DNA from: Actinokineospora diospyrosa
Lineage (GTDB): Bacteria; Actinomycetota; Actinomycetes; Mycobacteriales; Pseudonocardiaceae
Assembly: GCF_024171925.1 (NCBI RefSeq)
Contig: NZ_JAMTCO010000016.1
Span: 124,001 to 188,000 of the forward strand
Direction: 5' to 3'
DNA length: 64,000 nt
Part shown: positions 48,537-58,007 of the stretch, one piece after another
How the letters are laid out: the number at the start of each line of letters is the position of its first letter
Numbering within the stretch: position 1 is the stretch's first letter
Notes under the pieces: generated by a model
Told to the model about the DNA's origin: nothing
Databases searched by the model: none
The model's input: the letters and a program-made list of their open reading frames with translations, nothing else
Position numbers and translations under genes: made by a program

Positions 48537-50303
48537 GTGTTGAGGAAATGGGGGGTCGCCGCCGTCACAGCCACGACGGCCGCGTTGACCGTGGGTTTGG
48601 CGTTGGGCGCGAGCGCGGCGGTCCAGCCGACGTTCCCGTCTCTGCCGTCCATACCGCCGACAGCCCCGAGCATCGATTTCCCCATCCCCAAACCGGGCCC
48701 GACCGGGACGGTTAAGCCACCCGTCATCGACCCGATCCCACCCTCCGGTGGCCCTACCCGGCCTCCCGGCGCTGTTCAGCCGATCCTCCCGCGCAGCGTC
48801 AACGTCCAACTCAAGGTCGAGCGCGACGGCAGGCTCACCGTCCGCGAGCAGATCATCGTGCAGGCGAAGCAACAGATGACCCGCGTCGCGCCACTCCGCA
48901 TCGGTGACCGCGTGTTCACCGTCCGCGACGCGCGGATCGAGGGCCACGGCACGGTGGACGTGACCGCCGATGCCATCACCATCCGCGTCGGTGAAGGCGC
49001 TTCGACGGTGCACTACACCGTGGACGGCACCATCGCCGACGGTGACGACCGGCAGGAGTTCCGGTGGCAGCCAGCCAGCGGGTGGGACACCAAGTTGGCC
49101 CTCTTGCGCGTCTCGCTGCTCACGCCGCGACCCGGCCGTGATTTCGTCTGCCTGGCAGGACAACCTGGCACCAACGAGGTCTGCGACTCCGCGCTCACGG
49201 ATGGCGGCGGCATCCTCCGCGTCGTGCAGTCCGACCTGGACGTCGGAGCGCGGGTGGATCTGTCCGCCAAGTTGCCCGCCGGGCTCGTCCCCGCGAACGC
49301 GCGCTTCGACAAGGCAACGTCAACGGCCTTCGCGGTCACGCCTGTCAGCGGTGCTGGGCTGGGCTTGGTCGCACTCTTGCTTCTAGGTGGGTTCGTTTTC
49401 CTCTGGCGTGCTCGAGCGCGTGACGCCAAGTCGCTCGTCGCCGACGTAGAGCCAGTTGCACTTGTTGCCAACGACGGCGGCAAGGCTGCCTTCGCTTCGC
49501 CGGATGGAGTCCTCCCGGGACAGGCTGGAACGGTGCTCGCGGAGCGGGCGGACGAAGGTGCCTTCGCAGCCACGATCGTCGACTTGGCGGTCCGCAACTA
49601 CCTCTGGGTGACCGAGTCCAGCGGCGATTGGCAGATCGTCCGGCGCAACCCGGCCGATGACGCCCTCAACGCCTACGAACACACCGTCTACGCCACCTTG
49701 CTTCCGGAGGGCACCGAGTCGGTCACTCTGTCCGCACTGCGCGGCGCCCCGCTGGATCTCGCCGGGGCGCGATCTGCCCTGCACGCGGATGCCGTCGACC
49801 GCGGCTGGTTCGTGCGACGCCCGGATCGTGTGGGTCACCTAGCTATCGCTGGTGCTGTCATTCTTGCTCTTGGCGTCATCGGGACTGTGGTGCTCGCACT
49901 GACCGGCGGCCCTGCCTTGCTCGGCATCGCTTCTGCGTTGGGTGGGCTGGGTCTGTTCCTTGGCGGGCGGTTCGTGCCAGTGCGTACTAAGCGTGGCTCG
50001 GTGCTCGCGCAGCAGGTGCGCGGTGTCGCCCTCTATCTGGCGGGTGTCCAGTCAGACACGGTGCCGACGGACAGGGCGCCGACCGAGCGCGAGGTCGTAT
50101 TCTCCCGAGCCCTGCCCTACGCCGTCGCCCTCGGCGAGTCCGAGCGCTGGTTGTCCGGGTTCGGCCCGATCGACCCGGCCGCGGTCCGCTGGTACGCCAC
50201 CCAGGACGCGGAAGTCGCCGCCGACCAGGGGAAGTTCGCCGACCAGGTGGCGGCGTTCGTCGACTCACTCAGCCGGGTGCTGACCCCGCCGGAAAAACAC
50301 TGA
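48537..50303 (+). CDS. DUF2207 domain membrane protein
   Basis: The 588-residue protein starts at GTG 48537 with a signal peptide (ATTAALTVGLALGASAA). A Pro-rich stretch is followed by an extracytoplasmic beta-rich domain (DUF2207 style: LTVREQIIVQ, DVTADAITIRVGEG). A membrane span (LGLVALLLLGGFVFLW) leads to a cytosolic region with PPGQAGTVLAERADEGAFAA-like DUF2207 features, and two further spans (HLAIAGAVILALGVIG and the next) precede a C-terminal domain with FSRALPYAVALGESERW. It matches the usual DUF2207 layout. Function is unknown. Confidence 0.8.
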   Translation: MLRKWGVAAVTATTAALTVGLALGASAAVQPTFPSLPSIPPTAPSIDFPIPKPGPTGTVKPPVIDPIPPSGGPTRPPGAVQPILPRSVNVQLKVERDGRLTVREQIIVQAKQQMTRVAPLRIGDRVFTVRDARIEGHGTVDVTADAITIRVGEGASTVHYTVDGTIADGDDRQEFRWQPASGWDTKLALLRVSLLTPRPGRDFVCLAGQPGTNEVCDSALTDGGGILRVVQSDLDVGARVDLSAKLPAGLVPANARFDKATSTAFAVTPVSGAGLGLVALLLLGGFVFLWRARARDAKSLVADVEPVALVANDGGKAAFASPDGVLPGQAGTVLAERADEGAFAATIVDLAVRNYLWVTESSGDWQIVRRNPADDALNAYEHTVYATLLPEGTESVTLSALRGAPLDLAGARSALHADAVDRGWFVRRPDRVGHLAIAGAVILALGVIGTVVLALTGGPALLGIASALGGLGLFLGGRFVPVRTKRGSVLAQQVRGVALYLAGVQSDTVPTDRAPTEREVVFSRALPYAVALGESERWLSGFGPIDPAAVRWYATQDAEVAADQGKFADQVAAFVDSLSRVLTPPEKH

Positions 50304-50420
50304 CCGTGGCCAAGCGGTCACGTGTCTGACCTGGACATACACACCTTCGGGGGTAATTAGCGGATCAACCATCACGCGGTGTACGTTTCGCGCACTTCAT
50401 CGCGTGTTCTGGGAGGTCCG

Positions 50421-51893
50421 TTGCTCACGTTCGTGAAGCGCGCAGCCGTGGCGGTGCTGACCGGGTTGACCCTGGTCGTGACCGCGGTGCCCGCTCTGGC
50501 CCAGGACGACCCGGACCTGTCCTTCCCGGACTACCCGATGGACGAGGTCGTCAGCCCGACCCCGGCCACGGTCGCCAGCATCTGCAAGAAGGGCGTTCGC
50601 TCGGTCGAGGTCAACATCCACGACAGCGGCCCCTTCACGGTCCGCCTGGTGGGTTCCGACCTCCCCGCGAAGACCACCAAGGCCACCGACGACCCGAAGG
50701 TGACCTTCAAGCCGGTGCCGCCCGGCGAGTACACCGTCGAGATCGACGGCGCGGGCGAGCCCTCCGACGGCCTGCCGGTCGTGGTCAAGCCGTGCACCGA
50801 GGACACCCCGTCGGACGACCCGCTCGAGGTCTCCGTGCAGTGCCGCGGCGGCTGGGGGATCGTCACCGCCAAGATCACCAACCCGTCCACCGACGAGGTG
50901 CGCGAGTACGCGATCGACATCGACCTGCCTTACACGCACTCCGGTGAGGTTGCCCCGGGTGTCGCGTTCACGGTCGTCGACAACGCCTACGAAGACCGCG
51001 ACAAGTACCAGATCAAGCTGCACGGGCCCGGTTTCAACCCGCCCATCATCAAGACCTTCAGCGTCAACTGCCGTTCCGGCAACGCGCCGGGCGTGGGTAC
51101 CTACGCGCAGTGCGACGGCAAGGAGAACGTCACCACTCAGCCCACCTTGTGGGTCGAGCTCGACAACCCCAACCGCATCTCGGTGGACTACACCGTGACC
51201 GCGCACGAGGCGACCAAGACGGTCACCGTTCCCGCTGTCGCGCACGGTAGCGCCAACCTCGGCCCCATCCCCGCGGGCGACTACAAGGTCGTCGTGAAGG
51301 GCTCTGACGGCACCGAGGTCGTCACCGGCGTCTCCGTCGACTTCTGCGAGGACGTCAAGGTCGACCGCGACGGCCTGCAGGTGTCCACCCGCTGCGTCGA
51401 CGAGCAGTCGGTCGTGACCATCCGGTACTACGCCGTCGGCCCCTACCCGGCCGAGCGGAAGTTCACCGTCGACGGCAAGCCCGGCTTCGAGGAGACCGTC
51501 CGCTTCGACGGCGACGGCGTCTACCAGTGGACCCGCCACGTCGGGGTCTTCGCCGACGGCAGCTACACCGCGCACCTGACCGGCTCGGGCCTGGACACCA
51601 CCGAGAAGTTCACCGTCGACTGCGAGCGCGACACCACGACGACGACCACACCGTCCACCCCGGACACGACGACGACCGCGCCGCCCACCACCACGGTCGG
51701 CAGCACGGCCCCGACCAGCGTCGTCACCACCAGCCCGGCCCCGCAGGGCGGTGGCACGCCGAACACCGACGGCGGCTCGGGCGGCCTGCCGGTCACCGGC
51801 GCCGCGGTCGGCGGTCTGGTCCTGCTCGGCCTCGCCGCGCTCGGCGGCGGCGCGTTCCTGCTGCTCGCCCAGCGGCGCAAGCGCTCCGCCTAG
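50421..51893 (+). CDS. LPXTG-anchored cell-wall surface protein
   Basis: TTG 50421 has GGGAGG 4 nt upstream and opens LLTFVKRAAVAVLTGLTLVV, a signal peptide cleaved near PALAQ. The mature part has repeated beta-sandwich-like units with regularly placed cysteines (KPCTED, VQCRGG, VNCRSG, FCEDV, TRCVDE, VDCERD). A Thr-rich wall-spanning segment precedes the sorting signal LPVTG, a hydrophobic helix and RRKRSA. A class E or F sortase should attach it to peptidoglycan. An adhesin or structural role is inferred; the in-frame GTG 50379 is less likely. Confidence 0.82.
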   Translation: MLTFVKRAAVAVLTGLTLVVTAVPALAQDDPDLSFPDYPMDEVVSPTPATVASICKKGVRSVEVNIHDSGPFTVRLVGSDLPAKTTKATDDPKVTFKPVPPGEYTVEIDGAGEPSDGLPVVVKPCTEDTPSDDPLEVSVQCRGGWGIVTAKITNPSTDEVREYAIDIDLPYTHSGEVAPGVAFTVVDNAYEDRDKYQIKLHGPGFNPPIIKTFSVNCRSGNAPGVGTYAQCDGKENVTTQPTLWVELDNPNRISVDYTVTAHEATKTVTVPAVAHGSANLGPIPAGDYKVVVKGSDGTEVVTGVSVDFCEDVKVDRDGLQVSTRCVDEQSVVTIRYYAVGPYPAERKFTVDGKPGFEETVRFDGDGVYQWTRHVGVFADGSYTAHLTGSGLDTTEKFTVDCERDTTTTTTPSTPDTTTTAPPTTTVGSTAPTSVVTTSPAPQGGGTPNTDGGSGGLPVTGAAVGGLVLLGLAALGGGAFLLLAQRRKRSA

Positions 51894-51922
51894 TCGGGTT
51901 ATCCACAACCCCACCGGTTCAT

Positions 51923-51955
51923 CCACAGGCGGACACGCACGGTGTCCGCCTGTGG
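51923..51955. terminator. 14-bp perfect hairpin after the LPXTG gene
   Basis: CCACAGGCGGACAC and its exact inverse flank a 5-base loop, 30 bp past the stop. A DnaA-like box TTATCCACA (51899-51907) and a second near match (TCATCCACA, 51919-51927) sit on its upstream side, the latter overlapping the stem. No T-tract follows. It probably ends the LPXTG gene transcript. Confidence 0.7.
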
Positions 51956-51966
51956 CGCGCCTCCCG

Positions 51967-51972
51967 TAGGCT
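51967..51972 (+). promoter_or_regulatory. Candidate -10 (TAGGCT) of the M16 peptidase pair
   Basis: TAGGCT ends 6 nt before GTG 51979, suggesting a leaderless transcript for the two peptidase genes. Confidence 0.45.
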
Positions 51973-51978
51973 CGCCAG

Positions 51979-53262
51979 GTGACCGTTTCCCAGCCGCACC
52001 GCTACACCCTCGCCAACGGCCTGCGGGTTGTCCTCGCCCCCGACGACACCGCGCCGGTCGTCGGCGTCAGCGTGCACTACGACGTGGGCTTCCGCTCCGA
52101 GCCCGAAGGCCGGACCGGGTTCGCCCACCTCTTTGAGCACCTGATGTTCCAGGGCAGCGAGAGCCTGGAGAAGCTGGCGCACTTCCGGCACGTGCAATCC
52201 TCCGGCGGCACCTTCAACGGGTCCACCCACCCGGACTACACCGACTACTTCGAGGTGCTGCCCTCGGCCGCGCTGGAGCGCGCGCTGTTCCTGGAGGCGG
52301 ACCGGATGCGCGCCCCCAAGCTCACCGAGGAGAACCTGCGCAACCAGATCGACGTGGTGAAGGAGGAGATCCGGCTCAACGTGCTCAACCGCCCCTACGG
52401 CGGTTTCCCGTGGATCCTGCTCCCGCCGGTGCTGTTCGACACCTTCCCCAACGCGCACAACGGCTACGGCGGCTTCGAGGACCTGGAGCAGGCCACGGTC
52501 GCCGACTGCGCCGCGTTCTTCGACACCTACTACGCCCCGGCCAACGCCGTGCTCACCGTCGCCGGTGACTTCACCGTCGAGGCGGCCAAGGAGCTCATCG
52601 AGCGGCACTTCGGCGACGTCCCGGCCCGGCCCCGGCCGCAGCGCCCGTCGTTCGCCGAGCCGCCGCCCACCACCGAGGTCCGCGCCGACCACCCGGACCC
52701 GTTGGCCCCGCTGCCCGCCGTCGCCATCGGGTACCGGATCCCGGACCCGATCGACGAGCTCGACGCCTACCTGGCGTACCTGGTGCTCGCGGGCGTGCTC
52801 ACCGACGGCGACGGGTCCCGGCTGCAGCAGCGCCTGGTCTACGGCGACCAGCTGGTCACCGAGGTCAGCGCGGGCTGCGGCATGTTCGGCCCGTTCGAGG
52901 CCCGCGACCCCGACACCTTCACCATCACCGCCATGTACTCCCCCGAGGTGGCCCTGGACCCGGTCCTGGCCGCCATCGACGAGGAGTTGGAGCGGCTGGC
53001 CAGCACCCCGCCGGACCAGGCCGAACTGGCCAAGATCACCGCGCGCTGGGCGGCCAGCCTGCACAAGGAGCACGACCGCATCGTCAGCCGCACCCTGGCC
53101 CTCGGCGCGTTCGAACTGCTCTACGGCAACCCGAGCCTGGTCTACGAGCTGCCCGAGCGGATCAGCGCCATCACCCCGGACGCGGTTTCCGCGGCCGCCA
53201 AGGCCCTGCGCCCGGACTCCCGCGCCATCCTCACCGTGACCCCCTCCGGCGGTGCCGAGTGA
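51979..53262 (+). CDS. M16 family zinc peptidase, active subunit
   Basis: The 427-residue protein has the inverted zinc motif HLFEHLMF (HXXEH) near residue 54 with the downstream glutamate in VVKEEIRLNV, so it is catalytically complete. It is half the length of single-chain pitrilysins, as in the bacterial two-subunit M16B type that resembles mitochondrial processing peptidase. The next gene encodes the partner lacking the motif. Peptide turnover is the likely role. Confidence 0.9.
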   Translation: MTVSQPHRYTLANGLRVVLAPDDTAPVVGVSVHYDVGFRSEPEGRTGFAHLFEHLMFQGSESLEKLAHFRHVQSSGGTFNGSTHPDYTDYFEVLPSAALERALFLEADRMRAPKLTEENLRNQIDVVKEEIRLNVLNRPYGGFPWILLPPVLFDTFPNAHNGYGGFEDLEQATVADCAAFFDTYYAPANAVLTVAGDFTVEAAKELIERHFGDVPARPRPQRPSFAEPPPTTEVRADHPDPLAPLPAVAIGYRIPDPIDELDAYLAYLVLAGVLTDGDGSRLQQRLVYGDQLVTEVSAGCGMFGPFEARDPDTFTITAMYSPEVALDPVLAAIDEELERLASTPPDQAELAKITARWAASLHKEHDRIVSRTLALGAFELLYGNPSLVYELPERISAITPDAVSAAAKALRPDSRAILTVTPSGGAE

Positions 53263-53347
53263 CGCGCGCGGCCCACCCCGTTCCCCACGGTGCCGCGGGC
53301 GGGTCCCCGCGGTCACCCCACCCCCACGTTCCCGCAGGAGGACAGCA

Positions 53348-54703
53348 GTGAGCCGCACCGCAGAGCAGATCGGGCGCACCGAGCTCGGGCCCCGACCGCT
53401 CCCCCCGCTCGGCGAGCAGCGGGCGGCCACCAACCTGTCCGTTGTGGACACCGTGCTGGACAACGGGCTGCGGGTCATCGCCGTGCACCAGCCGACCGTG
53501 CCGATGGTCGAGCTGCGGCTGCGGGTGCCCTTCGCGGGCACCGATCCCGCGCACGCGCCCACCGCCGAGGTGCTGGCCGCCGCCATCCTCACCGGCACCA
53601 AGTCGCGCGACCGGGTCGCCATGGACACCGAGCTCGCGCTCGTCGGCGGTGAGCTCAACGCCGCGGTCGACCCGGAACTGCTCTCCCTCGGCGGCAACGC
53701 GCTGGCCAGCGGGTTCGACACGCTGCTGACCGTGCTCGCCGACGCGCTCACCGCGGCCACCTACACCGACGACGAGGTGGCGGGGGAGAAGGCCCGGCTG
53801 ATCGAGCGGATCACCGTGGCCAGGTCCAAGCCCAACGTCATCGCCCGCCAGGCGCTGCAGCGGCACCGCTACGGCGACCACCCGTTCACCCGGGAGATCC
53901 CCGAGGCCGCCGACGTCGCCAAGGTCGAGTCCGCCGACGTGCGCGCCCTGCACCAGGCCGCGGTCCTGCCGCGCGGCGCGGTGCTCGTGGTCGTCGGCGA
54001 CGTCGAGCCGGTCAAGGCCGTCGCCGGTGTCTCCGCCGCCCTGGCCGACTGGCGCGGCGACGCCTCGGCCGCCGTGCTGCCCCCGCTGCCGCCGCTCACC
54101 CCCGGCGACCTGCTGGTCATCGACCGGCCGGGCGCGGTCCAGTCGCAGATCCGGCTCAGCGCGCAGTCGATCACCCGCACCGACCCGCGCTACCCGGCCC
54201 TGCAGCTGGCCAACCTCGCCCTCGGCGGCTTCTTCTCCTCCCGCCTGGTGGAGAACATCCGCGAGGACAAGGGCTACACCTACCACGCCCGCTCCTACCC
54301 GGAGTTCACCCCGGACGGCGCGACCCTGCTCATCGACACCGACACCGCCAGCGACGTCACCGCCGCCGCGCTGCTGGAGATCCGCTACGAGCTGGCCAGG
54401 ATCGCCCTGGTCGCGCCGGAGGAGTCCGAGGTGGACATCGTCCGCCAGTACGCCATCGGCTCCCTGCTCACCAGCACCTCCTCGCAGGGCGGGCTCGCCT
54501 CCCAGGTGGCCGCCCTCGCCGTGCTCGGCCTGGGCGTCGACTGGCTGGTCAACCACCCGGAGCGGCTCAAGGCCGTCACCGCCGAGCAGGTCGCCGAGGC
54601 CGCGGCGGAGTTCTTCGCCCCGACCCGCTTCACCGGCGTCATCGTCGGCGATGTGGCGAAGCTGGCCCCGCTCACCTGCATCGGCGGCGTCCGGTTCCCA
54701 TGA
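53348..54703 (+). CDS. M16 family peptidase-like partner subunit, zinc site absent
   Basis: The 451-residue protein starts at GTG 53348 behind AGGAGG. It shares the M16 fold (VLDNGLRVIAVHQPTVPMVE, FSSRLVENIREDKGYTYHA) but has PTAEVLAAAI where HXXEH belongs, so it cannot bind zinc. The conserved RL..REDKGYTY substrate-binding region is kept. It should pair with the active subunit upstream. A strong terminator follows directly. Confidence 0.88.
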   Translation: MSRTAEQIGRTELGPRPLPPLGEQRAATNLSVVDTVLDNGLRVIAVHQPTVPMVELRLRVPFAGTDPAHAPTAEVLAAAILTGTKSRDRVAMDTELALVGGELNAAVDPELLSLGGNALASGFDTLLTVLADALTAATYTDDEVAGEKARLIERITVARSKPNVIARQALQRHRYGDHPFTREIPEAADVAKVESADVRALHQAAVLPRGAVLVVVGDVEPVKAVAGVSAALADWRGDASAAVLPPLPPLTPGDLLVIDRPGAVQSQIRLSAQSITRTDPRYPALQLANLALGGFFSSRLVENIREDKGYTYHARSYPEFTPDGATLLIDTDTASDVTAAALLEIRYELARIALVAPEESEVDIVRQYAIGSLLTSTSSQGGLASQVAALAVLGLGVDWLVNHPERLKAVTAEQVAEAAAEFFAPTRFTGVIVGDVAKLAPLTCIGGVRFP

Positions 54704-54709
54704 CCAGGA

Positions 54710-54744
54710 CACCCCGCGCCGTCCTCTGTGGACGGCGCGGGGTG
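54710..54744 (+). terminator. Hairpin terminator after the M16 pair
   Basis: Perfect 15-bp arms CACCCCGCGCCGTCC / GGACGGCGCGGGGTG around a 5-base loop start 7 bp after the stop. No T-tract follows, as is common in high-GC actinobacteria. Confidence 0.8.
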
Positions 54745-54836
54745 CTGGGAACCCGCCCGCGCGCGGTGCCCGGCTGCGTAGGGTTGGCGCCGGGCACCGA
54801 CCCCGCCCGTCCGACCAGCAGCCAGGGGACCACCGC

Positions 54837-55808
54837 ATGACCGCCCGCGCACCGTTCCAGCTCGCCGCCCTGCCCGCGCTGTCGCGCGCCACCGCGGTCC
54901 GCGACGAGTCGGCCCGCAAGGACCCGGACCGGCTCGATCGGCTGTGGAAGTCGGGCCAGGTCATCCTGGTCGACCGGCACGGCCGCACGCCGGTGCGCGA
55001 CGCCGGTACCGCCCTGCTCCCCCGCCCGTCCGCCGAGGTCGCCGCCGAGCGCCCCGACGCCGCCCTGCTCTTGGGCGAAGAGGCCGACACCGCCTACTGG
55101 GCCCTGCCCGCCGACGTGGAACTGCGCCCCACCAACGCCCCGCCCGGCGCCTGGAGCCTCTGGGGTGGCGCGATCTCCGACACCGGCGAGGAGTGGCACG
55201 ACCTGCGCGGCATCGGCGCCCTGCTCGACGACACCGCCGCGGGCCTGTTCACCACCGCCGTCGGCCTGATCAACTGGCACGCCCGGTCCCGCTTCTGCGC
55301 CAAGTGCGGCCACCCCGTCGCCCCCACCGCCGCGGGCTGGTCGACCAAGTGCACCGGCTGCGGCCGCGAGGAGTACCCCCGCACCGACCCCGCCGTCATC
55401 TGCCTGGTCCACGACGGCGCCGACCAGGTCCTCCTCGCCAGGCAACCGATCTGGCCCGAACACCGCTACTCGATCCTGGCTGGCTTCGTGGAGACCGGCG
55501 AGTCGCTCGAGGCGTGCGTGGCCCGCGAGATCGCCGAGGAGGTGGGCATCCAGGTGACCGACATCGGCTACCTGGGCAGCCAGCCCTGGCCCTTCCCCCG
55601 CTCCATCATGATCGGCTTCACCGCCACGGCCGACCCCACCGCCCCGCTCGTCCCCGCCGACGGCGAGATCGAACACGCCCGCTGGATCCACCGCGCCGAG
55701 ATCACCGCCGCCCTGGCCACTGGCGGCCAAACCCCCACCCTCATCCTGCCCGGCGAGACCTCCATCGCCCGCCAGATGATCGAGGGCTGGGCCGCCACCG
55801 GCGCATAG
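54837..55808 (+). CDS. nudC: NAD(+) diphosphatase NudC
   Basis: The 323-residue protein has a Cys4 zinc ribbon (RFCAKCGHP, TKCTGCGRE), the Nudix box GFVETGESLEACVAREIAEE followed by VGI, and the NudC-specific SQPWPFPRS just after it. It hydrolyses NAD(H) and removes NAD caps from RNA. ATG 54837 has GGGGA upstream. In mycobacteria it follows the K+ channel gene; here about 8 kb of envelope and peptidase genes intervene. A degraded copy of its 3' end lies downstream. Confidence 0.93.
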   Translation: MTARAPFQLAALPALSRATAVRDESARKDPDRLDRLWKSGQVILVDRHGRTPVRDAGTALLPRPSAEVAAERPDAALLLGEEADTAYWALPADVELRPTNAPPGAWSLWGGAISDTGEEWHDLRGIGALLDDTAAGLFTTAVGLINWHARSRFCAKCGHPVAPTAAGWSTKCTGCGREEYPRTDPAVICLVHDGADQVLLARQPIWPEHRYSILAGFVETGESLEACVAREIAEEVGIQVTDIGYLGSQPWPFPRSIMIGFTATADPTAPLVPADGEIEHARWIHRAEITAALATGGQTPTLILPGETSIARQMIEGWAATGA

Positions 55809-55974
55809 CCCGCCCTGTTCAGCCGAGTCGCGCGTGACCCCCACTCGCCGCAGGGCGGTGGCACGGAGCCTGCGCTCGCCCCGCGATCAACCAGGGTGTT
55901 CGCCTCTCGCTGTTGTCTGCTCCCGCAGTCGGTTCCCATGCGGTCGATCCCGCTGGTCGCCGCAGGCCTCGGCC

Positions 55975-56078
55975 GATGGCGGCCAACCCCTTGCCCTCCG
56001 GCGGCGAGAGTCGCTCTCGTGCCCGGCCTGCCCGGCGAGACCTTCCTGGTCCGCCAGATGGTGCGCGGCGGGCGCTAG
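55975..56078 (+). pseudogene. Remnant duplicate of the nudC 3' end
   Basis: The last codons before TAG 56076 read LPGETFLVRQMVRGGR, close to the NudC tail LPGETSIARQMIEGW. The DNA before it (TGGCGGCCAACCCC) matches TGGCGGCCAAACCCC in nudC at 55721-55735. The stop overlaps the convergent permease gene stop. The rest of 55809-55974 has no feature that I can support. It looks like the scar of a tandem duplication or recombination at the nudC 3' end. Confidence 0.5.
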
Positions 56079-57421
56079 AGCAGCCAGCTCAGCGGCAGGA
56101 TGATGGCGATGCCGACCACCGAGATCACAGTCTCCATGATCGACCAGGTCTTCACCGTCTCGCCCACGCTGAGCCCGAAGTACTCCTTCACCAGCCAGAA
56201 CCCGGCGTCGTTGACGTGGGAGAAGAACAGGGAACCGGCGCCGATCGCCAGGGCGAGCAGGGCGGACTGGGCGGGTTCCATGCCCACCGCCAGGGGCGCG
56301 ATGATGCCCGCCGCGGAGATCGTGGCCACCGTGGCGGAGCCGGTCGCCAGGCGGATGGCCACGGCGATGAGCCAGCCGAGCAGCAGCGGCGAGAAGTTGG
56401 CGTCCTTGGCGAGGCCGGTGATCACGTCACCCACGCCCGCGTCCACCAGCGTCTGCTTGAACCCGCCGCCCGCGCCGACGATCAGCAGGATCCCGGCGAT
56501 CGGGGGCAGGGCCGACCCCACCGACTCCGCCAGGCGGTCGCGGCCGAACCCGCGGCCGAGGGTCACCATCCCGACGAGCACCGCGAGCAGCAGTGCCACC
56601 AGCGGGGTGCCCAGGAAGTCCAGCACGTGCCGGACCGTGTTCTCCTTGCCCAGCAGGATGTCCGCGAGCGCCTTGCCAAGCATCAGCACGACCGGCAGCA
56701 GCACCGTGCCCAGTGTCGCCGCGAAGCTCGGCCGCTCGGTCGGCCGCTCCTCCTCGACCGCCACCTCGGGCGCGGTCACCGGCACCCACCGCGCCGCGAG
56801 CCGGGCGAACAGCGGACCCGCGATGACCACGGTCGGGATCGCGACCAGCACCCCGAGGCCCAGCGTCAGGCCGAGGTCGGCCTTGAGCGCGTCGACCGCC
56901 ACGAGCGGACCGGGGTGCGGCGGCACGAGCCCGTGCAGCACCGACAGGCCCGCCAGCGCGGGGATCGCCAGCAGCATCAGCGGTCGACCGCTGCGCCGCG
57001 CGGTCAGCAGCACCACCGGGATCAGCATGACCAGGCCGATCTCGAAGAACATCGGCAGCCCGATCAGCGCGGCGACCAGCGCCATCGCCCAGGGCAGGCC
57101 GCGACCGGGGGTGCGGTTGAGGATGGTGTCCACGATCTGGTCGGCGCCACCGGAGTCGGCGAGCAGCTTGCCGAGCATGGCGCCGAGGGCGATCAGCACG
57201 CCGACACCGGCCACAGTGGACCCGACGCCCTTGGTGAAGCTCTCCACCAGCCCGCCGACCGGCATCCCGGCGACCAGCCCGAGCGTGCCTGCCCCGAGCA
57301 CCAGGGCCAGGAACGGGTGGAACTTGACCTTGGTGATCAGCACGACGATGAGCGCGATGCCCAGCACCGCGGCGCCGATGAGTCGGGTGTCGTGGCCGGT
57401 CCAGGCCGCCGCGGTGATCAT
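56075..57421 (-). CDS. gntP: Gluconate:H+ symporter, GntP family
   Basis: The 448-residue protein has about 12-14 hydrophobic segments and GntP-family blocks such as LPMFFEIGLVMLIPVV, GLVPPHPGPLVAVDAL, GSATVATISAAGI and FFSHVNDAGFWLVKE. ATG 57421 overlaps the gluconokinase stop (ATGA), so import and phosphorylation are coupled. The divergent GntR-type regulator probably controls both. Related permeases for other sugar acids exist, so gluconate is the likely but not certain substrate. Confidence 0.9.
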   Translation of the reverse strand: MITAAAWTGHDTRLIGAAVLGIALIVVLITKVKFHPFLALVLGAGTLGLVAGMPVGGLVESFTKGVGSTVAGVGVLIALGAMLGKLLADSGGADQIVDTILNRTPGRGLPWAMALVAALIGLPMFFEIGLVMLIPVVLLTARRSGRPLMLLAIPALAGLSVLHGLVPPHPGPLVAVDALKADLGLTLGLGVLVAIPTVVIAGPLFARLAARWVPVTAPEVAVEEERPTERPSFAATLGTVLLPVVLMLGKALADILLGKENTVRHVLDFLGTPLVALLLAVLVGMVTLGRGFGRDRLAESVGSALPPIAGILLIVGAGGGFKQTLVDAGVGDVITGLAKDANFSPLLLGWLIAVAIRLATGSATVATISAAGIIAPLAVGMEPAQSALLALAIGAGSLFFSHVNDAGFWLVKEYFGLSVGETVKTWSIMETVISVVGIAIILPLSWLL

Positions 57422-57930
57422 GGCTGGTCTCCTTCGAACTCGGCGGTGGCGCGGGCCGCGGCCTCGGCGAGGTGGTCGGGGGGTGCGGCGATGTCGAGCT
57501 CGATGCCGGGTTCGCCGTCGGTGAGCGGTTGCAGGTCGGCCAGTTGCGAGTCCAGCAGCGACACCGGCATGAAGTGCCCGCTGCGGCCACGCATGCGGTG
57601 TGCCAGCAGGTCCCGCGAGCCGGTCAGGTGCACGAAGAACACCCGGGCGTCGGCGGCGAGCAGGTCGCGGTAGGAGCGCTTGAGGGCCGAACAGGTGACG
57701 ATCCCGCCGATGTCGTGCCCGCGCTCGGCGATCCAGTCGGCGATCGCGGCCAGCCAAGGCCAGCGGTCCTCGTCGGTGAGCGGGACCCCCGAGCGCATCT
57801 TGGCGATGTTGGCCGCCGGGTGGAACTCGTCGGCCTCGGCCAGCGGGACCCCCAGCCGCTCGGCCAGCAGCCCGGCGACGGTGGTCTTGCCCGACCCCGC
57901 CACGCCCATCACGACCACGACTGTGTGCAC
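57418..57930 (-). CDS. gntK: Gluconokinase
   Basis: From GTG 57930 the product has 170 residues: VHTVVVVMGVAGSGKTTVAG holds the P-loop, followed by ADEFHPAANIAKMRSGVPL (substrate site), VTCSALKRSYRDLL and GHFMPVSLLDSQLADLQP, all typical of GntK. It phosphorylates gluconate to 6-phosphogluconate for the pentose phosphate or Entner-Doudoroff route. TTG 57948 would add six residues. It is the first gene of the gntK-gntP operon. Confidence 0.92.
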   Translation of the reverse strand: MHTVVVVMGVAGSGKTTVAGLLAERLGVPLAEADEFHPAANIAKMRSGVPLTDEDRWPWLAAIADWIAERGHDIGGIVTCSALKRSYRDLLAADARVFFVHLTGSRDLLAHRMRGRSGHFMPVSLLDSQLADLQPLTDGEPGIELDIAAPPDHLAEAAARATAEFEGDQP

Positions 57931-57948
57931 CGACCCAGTGAAACTCAA

Positions 57949-57991
57949 AAGTAGTACTTATTCAAGAGGGTGACACCCATTGGTCATATGA
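57949..57991. promoter_or_regulatory. Candidate GntR operators in the gntK/regulator spacer
   Basis: Two palindromes lie in the 77-bp divergent spacer: AAGTA-G-TACTT at 57949-57959 and TCATATGA at 57984-57991 inside TTGGTCATATGAG. Both are A/T-rich in a GC-rich context, as expected of an operator-promoter region, and one flanks each start. GntR/FCD regulators usually bind such short palindromes. Confidence 0.5.
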
Positions 57992-58007
57992 GTGAGACAC
58001 TGCGGGT

